A stretch of DNA of 37,731 bases, taken from IMG/VR virus record IMGVR_UViG_3300025082_000027, positions 1 to 37,731 of that record; one strand, 5' to 3'. Origin of the DNA: a virus. This document shows positions 1 through 6,097 of this stretch, one piece after another. The notes beneath the pieces were generated by a model that made no database searches, was not told the origin of the DNA, and worked only from the letters and a program-made list of their open reading frames with translations. How positions within the stretch are numbered: the stretch's first letter is position 1; every line of letters begins with the position of its first letter. Position numbers and translations under genes: made by a program.

Positions 1-669
1 CTTATTCTTCGTGAAGACGTGGAACGGGCTCAGGTCTCGGCAGGAATCGCTGAGATCATGGTTCGTGGGGCGCTTGAGAGGTGGAGCGACTGGCCCGATC
101 AGGCAGAGGTTAAGTTTCACCTACCATTCAGGAACCCAGCAACGGGGAGGTCGTCGAGGACCCACGCCTACTCAGGGATGATGGATGGGCTGAGTCACGA
201 TGCAGTGTGGGAGTACAAGAGCTCAAGCCGGGTAGACGCAAGCTACATAGACAGGCTTGATGTCGACTTCCAAATATCTGCGTACCTCGAGGCAGCATCC
301 ATAAGGAACAAGAGGTACATCAGGAAGATGATTTACCGAATCCTGCGTAAGCCAACCATGAAGCGCAGGAAGGGAGACACCGTAGAGGACTACATCAAGA
401 GGATGGAAGAGGACTACGCCAAGAGGCCTGAGTTCTATTACTTCCAGGAGATCGTCACTAGAACAGAGGCCGAGATGGCCCTCTGGAGAAGGGAGGCTTG
501 GGAGATCCACAAGAGGATTCTCTACACCGAGAATGGCGGACTACCTGTTCGCAACACTGAGAGCTGTGTGGGCAGGTTCGGAAGGTGCGCCTTTCTAGAC
601 CTGTGCTGCAAGCACGTAACGAGAGACGCTTACCGGGTTATCGACAACCCACACCCTGAACTGGGTTAA
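1..669 (+). CDS. PD-(D/E)XK exonuclease with Cas4/RecB-like cysteine cluster (5' end cut off)
   Basis: The frame is open to the first base of the window, so the gene is partial at its N-terminus; an in-frame GTG lies at 19 but need not be the start. Counting from that GTG, it shows the core of the PD-(D/E)XK nuclease fold: D56 in a GMMDG turn, E65 and K67 in WEYKSS, and a Q85-x3-Y89 motif, as in the RecB/Cas4 branch. Near the C-terminus lie C183, C190, C196 and C197, matching the C-terminal part of a Cas4/AddB-type 4Fe-4S cluster; the fourth ligand in such enzymes is N-terminal and would be outside the window. The likely role is 5'-3' or end-processing exonuclease in phage recombination/replication. 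It sits 13 bp upstream of a Sak4-like ATPase and in one operon with SSB and RuvC, which supports a recombination role. No CRISPR array is seen, so a Cas4 adaptation role is unlikely. Confidence 0.82.
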   Translation, partial: LILREDVERAQVSAGIAEIMVRGALERWSDWPDQAEVKFHLPFRNPATGRSSRTHAYSGMMDGLSHDAVWEYKSSSRVDASYIDRLDVDFQISAYLEAASIRNKRYIRKMIYRILRKPTMKRRKGDTVEDYIKRMEEDYAKRPEFYYFQEIVTRTEAEMALWRREAWEIHKRILYTENGGLPVRNTESCVGRFGRCAFLDLCCKHVTRDAYRVIDNPHPELG

Positions 670-682
670 CAAAGGAGAAGAC

Positions 683-1414
683 ATGGGAATCATCCCAACT
701 GAAAAGCACAAACCACTAACCAACGTCAAAGACTACATCTGGCTGTTCTTTGGAGAGCCGAAGGTGGGCAAGACAACGCTCGCCAACCAGATGACAAACG
801 CACTCTTCCTCGCCACTGAGCCAGGGACTGCGGCGATGGAGGCTGCAGAGATACAGATAAACTCCTGGTCCGACTTCCGCAATGCAATCAAGGCGCTGCT
901 CAAGGAAGACCACAAATGGGAGACCTTGGTCGTCGACACCGTGGACAACCTCTATGAGTTCCTCGTGGACGATGTCTGCTCAGAGAACAAGTGGACAGAC
1001 TTGTCTGATGTTGGCTTCGGCAAGGGCTACAAGATGGCTCGACGCAAGCTGACGAACGCAATCGCTACGCTCCGCAAATTGGACATGACCATCGTGTTCA
1101 TCAGCCACGAGCGCAAAGAGATTGAGATCGACGACAACGGCAAGAGGAGTGGCTCGGTCACAGTCACGTCAGCTCTTCCTGGCAGTGCGAGAAAGGTACT
1201 GCACGGTGCTGTCGACTTCATCTTGCGTGTTGAGATAGGGGAGAACGAGTCTAGGTACATCCGGACGGCTCCCTTTAAGGACGGTGACCTGCACATTGAA
1301 TGCGGCGCCAGAGGGTCTCTGGCTAAGCCAATGCCAGAGCTCCTTGAACTTGATTACAAGGCGCTTGAGGCGGCATTTGACGCCAGCTTCAAGCCAAACC
1401 AACCCACTAACTAG
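683..1414 (+). CDS. Sak4-like RecA-fold ATPase (AAA_24-type phage nucleotide-binding protein)
   Basis: This is a 243-aa single-domain P-loop ATPase. The Walker A motif GEPKVGKT is at residues 24-31, a Walker B-like strand TLVVDTVDNL at 81-90, and a sensor-like strand ending FISHERK near 139-145. Length and motif order fit the Sak4/AAA_24 family, small RecA-core proteins that phages use for single-strand annealing or strand pairing, usually encoded next to an SSB. The next gene here is an SSB-like protein and the previous one a nuclease, so the three probably form an exonuclease-annealase-SSB recombination set. The ATG at 683 is preceded by AAAGGAG at 671-677 with 5-nt spacing. A general ATP-binding replication accessory role cannot be excluded from sequence alone. 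Confidence 0.8.
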   Translation: MGIIPTEKHKPLTNVKDYIWLFFGEPKVGKTTLANQMTNALFLATEPGTAAMEAAEIQINSWSDFRNAIKALLKEDHKWETLVVDTVDNLYEFLVDDVCSENKWTDLSDVGFGKGYKMARRKLTNAIATLRKLDMTIVFISHERKEIEIDDNGKRSGSVTVTSALPGSARKVLHGAVDFILRVEIGENESRYIRTAPFKDGDLHIECGARGSLAKPMPELLELDYKALEAAFDASFKPNQPTN

Positions 1415-1428
1415 GAAGGTATTACAAA

Positions 1429-1920
1429 ATGGGTTCAGTAAAAGAAGCAGCAGACATCTGGGGCAACTTCGCTCCAGAGGACTTTAAGCCAAGCGGTGGA
1501 GGAGACAGCTCGGGAGGGTCTTCTTCAAACAGAAAGCCAGTCCCTCTTGAGGATGGCGACTACACAGTCCGAGTCCTTTTCTTTAACTATTGGACGACCG
1601 ACTCCGACAAGACCTACTACAAGTGGGGCCTTGAGGTCGACGAGGGCATCATGAAGGGCGGCTTCGTCGAGAAGTTTCAGTCTGCGTCTGACGTAGGTCT
1701 TAAGATTCTGGCGCAAGACATGATGCTCTTGCTCGGAAACCTGCCGCCTATGGACGAGCTGTACAACCCGGAACAAAACAAGGCCGGGAGAGTCCAGGCG
1801 GATGTTGTTGGCAAGCGCATCAAGATGCGTAAGACGACAAACCGAAACGGGTACGACACCTTCTGGTTCAACGACGTTGCAAGTAACGACGTTGCCGAAG
1901 ACGATGAGATACCCTTTTAG
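1429..1920 (+). CDS. Single-stranded DNA-binding protein (DUF669-like) with SSB acidic tail
   Basis: This 163-aa protein has three parts: a short N-terminal helix, a Gly/Ser-rich linker at about 25-37, and a beta-rich core starting LEDGDYTVRVLFF (about 40-53), which resembles DUF669-type phage SSBs. The last ten residues, DVAEDDEIPF, closely match the acidic C-terminal tip of bacterial SSB (DDDIPF), which recruits partner enzymes. That tail is the strongest evidence for function. It lies between the Sak4-like ATPase (14 bp upstream) and the RuvC-like nuclease (2 bp downstream), so it probably coats ssDNA and recruits recombination partners. An AGGAAGG Shine-Dalgarno lies about 9 nt before the ATG. 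The fold assignment by family is inferred; the tail is seen directly. Confidence 0.8.
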   Translation: MGSVKEAADIWGNFAPEDFKPSGGGDSSGGSSSNRKPVPLEDGDYTVRVLFFNYWTTDSDKTYYKWGLEVDEGIMKGGFVEKFQSASDVGLKILAQDMMLLLGNLPPMDELYNPEQNKAGRVQADVVGKRIKMRKTTNRNGYDTFWFNDVASNDVAEDDEIPF

Positions 1921-1922
1921 CC

Positions 1923-2426
1923 ATGATTTACCTTGGCATAGACCCAGGAAAACAAGGTGCTGCCGTCCTCCTCAGGGGGGACGGCAGTCTTGTATCTGCC
2001 ACCAAACTACCCATCGTTGGTAAAGACATCGACCTGAGGGCCCTTACCTCCTGGCTTGAGCAGCGATGTGAAGAAGAGGGATGCACTGTAGATTCCATCT
2101 CAGCCGCCATAGAGGCTCTAGGAAGCCGCCCTGCCCCTAAGATGGGAGCAGTCAGCGCTATCACCATGGGGCGCAACTGGGGTCGCCTGGAGGGGCTCCT
2201 GTCGGGCCTTGGGTGCAGATACGACATCCCGCACCCAAAGACTTGGCAAAAGGAAGTGTGTCCTGGTTCGGGAGAGCCAAAGCCTCGAGCCATTGCAGCT
2301 GCGAGGAGGCTTGTGCCAGACCTTGACTTAACTCCAGGGAGGAAGACTAAGCCAGACGACAACATCGCAGACGCAGCATGTATCGCTGAGTACTGCAGGA
2401 GAATCTTAGGAGGGAGACTAACGTGA
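1923..2426 (+). CDS. RuvC-like Holliday junction / branched DNA resolvase
   Basis: This 167-aa protein matches the RuvC length and fold. It begins MIYLGIDPGKQGAA, the first RNase H-like strand, with catalytic D7. The second acidic residue is E64 (AAIEALGSRP), and the C-terminal helix carries D146 and D150 in DDNIADAACIAEY, the DxxxDA pattern of RuvC. These give the expected four carboxylates. The residues KTWQKEV near 106-112 match the loop often seen in phage RuvC-like proteins. It probably resolves recombination and replication branches before packaging, using metal ions. The ATG is 3 bp after the SSB stop, and its own stop overlaps the next GTG (GTGA). Confidence 0.83.
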   Translation: MIYLGIDPGKQGAAVLLRGDGSLVSATKLPIVGKDIDLRALTSWLEQRCEEEGCTVDSISAAIEALGSRPAPKMGAVSAITMGRNWGRLEGLLSGLGCRYDIPHPKTWQKEVCPGSGEPKPRAIAAARRLVPDLDLTPGRKTKPDDNIADAACIAEYCRRILGGRLT

Positions 2427-2707
2427 ATACTTCAGAGATACTTGAGTCAGTTATGAAGCACGTAAAAGAAGAGACACAGGTAAAGCTTTTCCTTTTCTCA
2501 GTACCCATGCTCGGCATTGGAGGGGATTCGGATGACGCATTCAGGTATGCGATTAGCGAGTTCGCTAAGTCGCCCGAGTCAGTGATTCGAGGAGAGGTGA
2601 CCTACGACCAAATAGACGACAAGATTGCTTACGAGGTAGAGCTCGACAGAGCCATGGCTGCAGTAGCAAAACACGTTTGCCTTATTGACCCGACAGCTGA
2701 GTCCTGA
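2423..2707 (+). CDS. Hypothetical 94-aa protein, last gene of the rightward operon
   Basis: I do not recognise this gene. It starts at a GTG at 2423 that overlaps the RuvC-like stop in a GTGA arrangement, with an AGGAGGGAG Shine-Dalgarno inside the previous gene, so it is very likely translated and coupled. The protein is acidic and mostly helical, with no cysteine pairs, no membrane segment and no signal peptide. The segment SVIRGEVTYDQIDDKIAYEVE in the middle could form a beta hairpin plus helix. Its position suggests an accessory DNA-metabolism role, but nothing in the sequence shows it. Confidence 0.65.
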   Translation: MNTSEILESVMKHVKEETQVKLFLFSVPMLGIGGDSDDAFRYAISEFAKSPESVIRGEVTYDQIDDKIAYEVELDRAMAAVAKHVCLIDPTAES

Positions 2708-2737
2708 TTTAATCAGCGCACTCACTCTCTGTTAGTG

Positions 2738-2768
2738 GGAGTCGGCCTGACCCCCATCGCCCGACTTC
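2738..2768. other. Small hairpin between convergent operons
   Basis: GGAGTCGG (2738-2745) pairs with CCGACTTC (2761-2768), eight pairs including one G-U, around a 15-nt loop. It stands directly before the main terminator stem and may add to termination or protect the 3' end of the rightward transcript. There is no T-run of its own. Confidence 0.4.
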
Positions 2769-2769
2769 T

Positions 2770-2811
2770 AAAAGAAAGCCTCTGGTTTAAGCCACCAGGG
2801 GCTTTTCTTTT
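2770..2811. terminator. Bidirectional Rho-independent terminator between convergent operons
   Basis: Arms 2770-2786 and 2794-2811 pair almost completely (about 16 pairs, one G-U, one bulged T) around a 7-nt loop. The stem has an A/T-rich base on both sides, so each strand ends the hairpin in a T-rich tract (TTTTCTTTT on +, TTTCTTTT on -). It lies between the last + gene (ends 2707) and the last - gene (stop at 2810), exactly where two converging transcripts should stop. Confidence 0.85.
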
Positions 2812-3193
2812 AGGCGGTAAGCATAAGGACTGTTGGGCCTGTGCCAAGGGCTCCGGTGCCGCCAGGGCCATCGTCACTGTGGGCGTGGAGAGAGACTCCT
2901 GTTCCGAACGAAACGCCCTGAGCAATAATCCAGACATTCCTAGTGGTTCCTCCTCCCCCGGAGGCTACGGGGATAAGAATGTCCGAATCCGTCGTTGCGT
3001 AGGTTGGGGAGCCGCTGTCGTACAGGCGAACGTAGGTGACAGCGCTAAGGGAGTTGGAAATGTCGATGCTGTATATGGTCGCAGCGCCACTGGTGACATC
3101 AGACAGGCCTGTTCCTTCAAGGTCGGTGACCTCGATAAGGCGAGTAGATAGCTTGCTTCCAGATCCGGTGCTGTCTTTGCTTGCGGTTGCCAT
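2810..3193 (-). CDS. Beta-rich virion-type protein, 127 aa (paralogue of the upstream gene)
   Basis: This 127-aa, Ser/Thr/Gly-rich protein has alternating hydrophobic strands, no membrane segment and a hydrophobic end (PTVLMLTA). It resembles its upstream neighbour at 3203-3574: both begin MAT, both have a segment of the type TIYSIDISN / TLYAVEIDN, and both end in a proline/glycine turn followed by a beta strand. This architecture is common in small phage surface, fibre or decoration proteins, but I cannot name a family. GGAG stands just before the ATG, in the 9-bp gap to the previous gene. It is the last gene of the leftward late operon, its stop lying in the terminator. Confidence 0.6.
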   Translation of the reverse strand: MATASKDSTGSGSKLSTRLIEVTDLEGTGLSDVTSGAATIYSIDISNSLSAVTYVRLYDSGSPTYATTDSDILIPVASGGGGTTRNVWIIAQGVSFGTGVSLHAHSDDGPGGTGALGTGPTVLMLTA

Positions 3194-3202
3194 CTCTACT
3201 CC

Positions 3203-3574
3203 TTAGGTGTTCACTAGAACATATGCGGTAACGGTAGCGCTCGGCCCAACCGAACCGCCGGGAGAGGAGACGATCCCCGCCGCCAACGCTGTGAGATATT
3301 CGTGCCCTCCTGGACACGCATAGGTCACTCGAGAAGAGGCAGGACACATGAATGTGTAGTGCTCATCGGTAGTGCCGATAGCAACGCCTGAGCCGAGGTT
3401 CCACATATGAAGGTACGCAGGTGAAGAGTTCGCCGTGTTGTCGATCTCAACGGCGTATAGGGTGCCGTTAGTAGCGTCCAGATACACTGCGGATGGCTTC
3501 GTAGAGGTCTCCGTAACCGTATACAGTGTGTTCGCTAATGGATCAGCAATTGATGCTGTGGTTGAAGTTGCCAT
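3203..3574 (-). CDS. Beta-rich virion-type protein, 123 aa
   Basis: This 123-aa protein is probably an all-beta sandwich. It has short strands separated by Gly/Ser/Asn turns, including TLYAVEIDN near 38-46 and a C-terminal strand ATVTAYVLVNT. It looks like a diverged copy of the next gene downstream. The start ATG overlaps the stop of the 42-aa basic protein (TAATG), so translation is coupled. A structural role on the particle surface is inferred from composition and late-operon position; no catalytic or binding motif is visible. Confidence 0.6.
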   Translation of the reverse strand: MATSTTASIADPLANTLYTVTETSTKPSAVYLDATNGTLYAVEIDNTANSSPAYLHMWNLGSGVAIGTTDEHYTFMCPASSRVTYACPGGHEYLTALAAGIVSSPGGSVGPSATVTAYVLVNT

Positions 3575-3702
3575 TACCTAGCTCGCCTCCTGGTCCCGTG
3601 CGCGGGTGTCTTTTTTTTCTTCTTTCCAGCGCCAGAAGAAGCCTTCTTCTTTGGCTTTGGCTTTCCGTAAGCAGAACTTACCGTAGTCTTTTTGTACTTC
3701 AT
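3574..3702 (-). CDS. 42-aa Lys/Arg-rich basic protein
   Basis: I chose the ATG at 3702 because a strong Shine-Dalgarno (GGGAGGTAG) lies just upstream, in and after the end of the spanin gene; a longer frame would overlap that gene without a ribosome site. The 42-residue product is extremely basic: KPKPKKK and GKKKKK clusters and an RTRRRAR-like C-terminus, with almost no hydrophobic residues. Such a protein should bind nucleic acid or membranes. Possible roles are a DNA-condensing minor virion component, a host-nucleoid or RNA binder, or a lysis helper, given that it follows the lysis genes. None of these can be chosen from sequence. It is coupled to the next gene by TAATG. Confidence 0.6.
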   Translation of the reverse strand: MKYKKTTVSSAYGKPKPKKKASSGAGKKKKKTPAHGTRRRAR

Positions 3703-3706
3703 TGAA

Positions 3707-4249
3707 CTACCTCCCGGCCAGCACAACAGCAACAATTGTAGCGGCAAGGGCCCCGACTCCGAAGCCCGCACCAGCGCTGGCAAATGCTACCTCTATTTGA
3801 CGCTTCCGCGCCATATTAACCAACTTAGCAATTTCTTCCGACTCTTTCTGGTGACGCTCAGCTGCTCGAGCCGAGTAGTCCCGCCACAGCACGAGCTGCT
3901 TTCGCACCAACGGATACCTGTCTCTCGCCTCTCTAGCGGTCACCCACCAGCCTGGAGCGAGAACAATATGTCGACACTTGCTCTTCCTGTATCGGTCTAC
4001 TGCGGGGTGCTTGTCCTGAGGAAGAATGACCTCAACACTGCCATCCAGGTCTCCCCACTCGCCCTCATTCCACACCCCTGTGGACGGCGTTAGGGTGTAC
4101 CTGGGGCAATCGAAGTCCTCAAGGGTAGGGTAGGACAGCTCGGGAGCCTCGAGTGGATTGGGAGGAATGATGGGGTCTTTGCGTACATAGTGCAGCGGAG
4201 AACACCCCATCGAGGTGATAGCAACCAGCACTAGCAGGCGGGCAATCAC
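3707..4249 (-). CDS. Candidate unimolecular spanin (lipoprotein with C-terminal membrane segment)
   Basis: The 180-aa protein starts with a short signal, MIARLLVLVAITSMGC, whose C16 could be lipidated; the box (TSMGC) is imperfect at -3. A Pro-rich stretch follows (about 28-42), then a periplasmic-type region with three further cysteines removed from the membrane, a charged helix at about 122-152, and a hydrophobic segment at about 153-178. An outer-membrane lipid anchor plus an inner-membrane anchor in one chain is the layout of u-spanins such as phage T1 gp11, which fuse the two membranes in the last step of lysis. It sits at the end of the lysis cassette. The start is GTG at 4249, overlapping the previous stop (GTGA). 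A plain lipoprotein is the alternative. Confidence 0.62.
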   Translation of the reverse strand: MIARLLVLVAITSMGCSPLHYVRKDPIIPPNPLEAPELSYPTLEDFDCPRYTLTPSTGVWNEGEWGDLDGSVEVILPQDKHPAVDRYRKSKCRHIVLAPGWWVTAREARDRYPLVRKQLVLWRDYSARAAERHQKESEEIAKLVNMARKRQIEVAFASAGAGFGVGALAATIVAVVLAGR

Positions 4250-4605
4250 GACTTGAGCCGCTCCCGCTTCATCTCTTTGAGGTCTTCCTGTTCGGCAGCA
4301 GCCTCTTTATGAGCGTCGAGCTCCGCGCCCACTGCAGAGTCGAGCTCCTTCTCAGTCTCCCTAGCGTCTTCCTTGGCGTCCTCGCGCCCGGTCTTTACTT
4401 CCTTTGTCGAGGATGCAATCTCAGCGGCCCGATTCTTTTCCCTGTTGAGCGTGAGAACTGCAACGACCGCAGCAAGGGCACCTGCAATCCCAAGAGCTAC
4501 CCCCACCAGCTTCGTCCTGAGTTCCTCGTTCTTCACTGCGGCAACGCCAAGTACAACCAAGAGAACCACCAAGATGACAGCCATGCTGAAGAGAGAGCCG
4601 TTCAC
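4246..4605 (-). CDS. Small membrane protein with two TM helices and a charged coiled-coil tail
   Basis: This 119-aa protein has hydrophobic helices at about 5-24 and 33-53, then a long, highly charged helical tail (54-119) rich in Glu, Lys and Ala with heptad-like spacing. Such a layout could be a holin/antiholin or an i-spanin-like protein, but i-spanins usually have one membrane helix, so I leave it unnamed. The GTG start at 4605 has a G-run Shine-Dalgarno 5 nt upstream and overlaps the previous stop; its own stop overlaps the u-spanin GTG. It therefore belongs tightly to the lysis cassette. Confidence 0.65.
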   Translation of the reverse strand: MNGSLFSMAVILVVLLVVLGVAAVKNEELRTKLVGVALGIAGALAAVVAVLTLNREKNRAAEIASSTKEVKTGREDAKEDARETEKELDSAVGAELDAHKEAAAEQEDLKEMKRERLKS

Positions 4606-4976
4606 TTCGACCCCCCAGAGACCGAAGCCCCTGAGATGAGCTTCTTGATTCGATCTGGAAGAGCTTTGCTAACAGCAAGATATATACCGGGAGACATGGA
4701 GCCAGAGATGCAGCCAAGGATCGGCCCCCAACTGGTATCAAACCAGTCAGGCCACAAGGGCATAAGGCCCATGAAGCCGCCGATAACAACACAAAGGCTA
4801 CGTGTTAGCCAGCGGTAAAACTCCTCCTGGCCCTTGGTCAGTTTGCCAATAGGCTGAGAGTGATACTTCGCCAAGATCCTTAATCCAGGCTTAACCACCT
4901 GCCCAATGACCGCATAGGTAGCGAGAGCAATCCCCCCACCACGAACAAGAAGGTCTACATAGTCAGAGGTTGTCAC
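4602..4976 (-). CDS. Multi-pass membrane protein, holin candidate
   Basis: This 124-aa protein has about three hydrophobic segments (roughly 12-29, 58-75 and 82-103) and basic stretches between and after them (KALPDRIKKL near the end). Size, number of segments and position next to an M15 endolysin fit a class I-type holin, which would open the inner membrane to release endolysin. The start is a GTG at 4976, 7 bp after the previous stop, with only a weak Shine-Dalgarno, so coupling is likely. Four small membrane proteins lie in this cassette, so which one is the holin is uncertain. Confidence 0.6.
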   Translation of the reverse strand: MTTSDYVDLLVRGGGIALATYAVIGQVVKPGLRILAKYHSQPIGKLTKGQEEFYRWLTRSLCVVIGGFMGLMPLWPDWFDTSWGPILGCISGSMSPGIYLAVSKALPDRIKKLISGASVSGGSK

Positions 4977-4982
4977 TGCATC

Positions 4983-5219
4983 TCATTTCGCTGGAGACAT
5001 GGGCAGGTGACCAAACTTAGCGCTGTCGTCGTCGTCGCCAGCAGAGTCGTCGTCATCGGCCATAGCAATCACATCCTCGTAGGACATCTTTGCCTGAGGC
5101 CCGATGCTGATGCCGATAGCCCCACCAACACTAACCAGGATGGCAACGGCAAGGATGACCCCAATGATGCCGCGCCACACAGGCGGCACAGACTTAAAGA
5201 AGTCGAATAACTTACTCAT
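4983..5219 (-). CDS. Small membrane protein with acidic repeat tail, 78 aa
   Basis: I chose the ATG at 5219, which has GGAG at 7-nt spacing and overlaps the endolysin stop by 8 bp; the longer frame would lie inside the endolysin gene. The 78-aa product has an amphipathic N-terminus (MSKLFDFFKSVPPVWRG), one long hydrophobic segment at about 17-41, and an acidic tail with the repeat DDDDSAGDDDDSA at about 55-67. It may be a pinholin/holin or antiholin partner of the neighbouring membrane proteins. The acidic repeat is unusual for this group and may bind cations or regulate gating; that is inference. Confidence 0.6.
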   Translation of the reverse strand: MSKLFDFFKSVPPVWRGIIGVILAVAILVSVGGAIGISIGPQAKMSYEDVIAMADDDDSAGDDDDSAKFGHLPMSPAK

Positions 5220-5613
5220 GAACAAGCTCCAAATGGGGCCCATCAAAGAAGCCCTCTGAGAATACGAGGTCCGCGTTCCAATCGCACCCAAGCCGAACCT
5301 TGATGCCCATTTGAGTCGCGATGCCCTTAGCAAAGTATGAGGCGGCAATGAAGCGCTCGCGTGATTGCCAGTTAATTGGATAGGGGCTGAAGTCCACAGC
5401 AAGGCTTGGAGAGTGGTTGTGTTTGCTCAGTTGCCCCGGAGCACCACTGAGCTTAGACATCCCTCTCCGGTAAATCTCCGCTTGTTCTTCCACGCTGCGG
5501 TGCCCTCCAAGAATGCTGATGTCGATGTGCTTTATCACCTCGTTCATCAACGCCTGAAGATCTGGATGGCATGTAGCAAGGCGATCCTTGCTGCTCTTAC
5601 TGAAGGAAGGCAT
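5212..5613 (-). CDS. Peptidase M15-type endolysin (L-alanyl-D-glutamate / VanY-like)
   Basis: This 133-aa protein matches single-domain M15 phage endolysins. Motifs seen are LGGHRSVEEQAEIYRRG (about 35-51), SKHNHSPSLAVDFSPYP (63-79; zinc ligands H65 or H67, and D74) and GPHLEL (125-130; H127). These are the three conserved blocks of the family, including the second histidine block near the C-terminus. It should cleave the peptide stems of peptidoglycan in the periplasm. No signal peptide is seen, so release needs a holin, and several candidates follow directly. The ATG has GAGGT at 5-nt spacing. Its stop overlaps the next membrane protein start. Confidence 0.88.
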   Translation of the reverse strand: MPSFSKSSKDRLATCHPDLQALMNEVIKHIDISILGGHRSVEEQAEIYRRGMSKLSGAPGQLSKHNHSPSLAVDFSPYPINWQSRERFIAASYFAKGIATQMGIKVRLGCDWNADLVFSEGFFDGPHLELVHE

Positions 5614-5615
5614 AA

Positions 5616-5804
5616 CTACCTCGCTGGGATAACCACACGACCCTCTGGGTCATGCTCGTGTGTCGCTATGTTCTGAGACATGCAGTCGATCTTCGCCTCG
5701 ATGCCTTGCAGCATGAAGAATATCTTGCCAGCCCACATCGACCCACCAATAGCGAAGGTCAGCACAGACAGCACGATGGGCCAAGACTGTATGAAGAGGT
5801 CCAT
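5616..5804 (-). CDS. Small single-pass membrane protein, 62 aa
   Basis: The product has one hydrophobic segment (about 5-32, with IVLSVLTFAIGGSMWAG) followed by a helical stretch (LQGIEAKIDCMSQNI) and a short polar tail. An N-in single-pass protein with a coiled-coil tail beside the endolysin resembles XhlA-type holin helpers, but I see no diagnostic motif. I prefer ATG 5804, 3 bp after the previous stop; an upstream ATG at 5834 would overlap that gene and lacks a Shine-Dalgarno. The start is therefore uncertain by ten residues. Confidence 0.55.
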   Translation of the reverse strand: MDLFIQSWPIVLSVLTFAIGGSMWAGKIFFMLQGIEAKIDCMSQNIATHEHDPEGRVVIPAR

Positions 5805-5806
5805 AA

Positions 5807-6097
5807 CTATTCCATTGGAACTAACGGAAACCATCCGGCAGAGTCCATCTCTGCGCGGTCATACAAAGCAGCCTGCTCGGTCGATGTCAACAAAGAAGCC
5901 ATGTCGATAAGACTGCCAGCAACCCAGGACCAGACGCTCGGGCCTATGGGCACCGCGCCCTTGTCGTTGCTGGGGTGCTCTATAGGGAGCGAGGCGCGCT
6001 CTGTAGCGGTGATTGGATGCGGATACCCCATAGCCTCGGACAGGTCGTCTGCGCGGCTCTCGGCGGCTCCCAGCGTCTCTAGGACTAACCACTTCAT
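5807..6097 (-). CDS. Hypothetical 96-aa protein
   Basis: I do not recognise this gene. The 96-aa product starts MKWLVLETLG and contains several Trp and Pro residues (PSVWSWVAGSLIDMAS; GWFPLVP). There is no clear membrane segment and no metal-binding motif. Its ATG overlaps the stop of the lectin-like gene (ATGA), and its stop is 2 bp before the next ATG, so it is translated within the late operon between a fibre gene and the lysis cassette. A fibre chaperone or small virion protein is possible but not shown. Confidence 0.5.
   Translation of the reverse strand: MKWLVLETLGAAESRADDLSEAMGYPHPITATERASLPIEHPSNDKGAVPIGPSVWSWVAGSLIDMASLLTSTEQAALYDRAEMDSAGWFPLVPME

Noticed and set aside
1-669. A CRISPR-Cas locus implied by the Cas4-like nuclease
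   Set aside because: No regularly spaced repeats and no other cas genes are in the window; the context is phage recombination.
2735-3151. A 138-codon + strand frame opposite the 127-aa gene
   Set aside because: It starts between the two terminator hairpins and is the complement of a better supported - gene with a good start; it has no Shine-Dalgarno.
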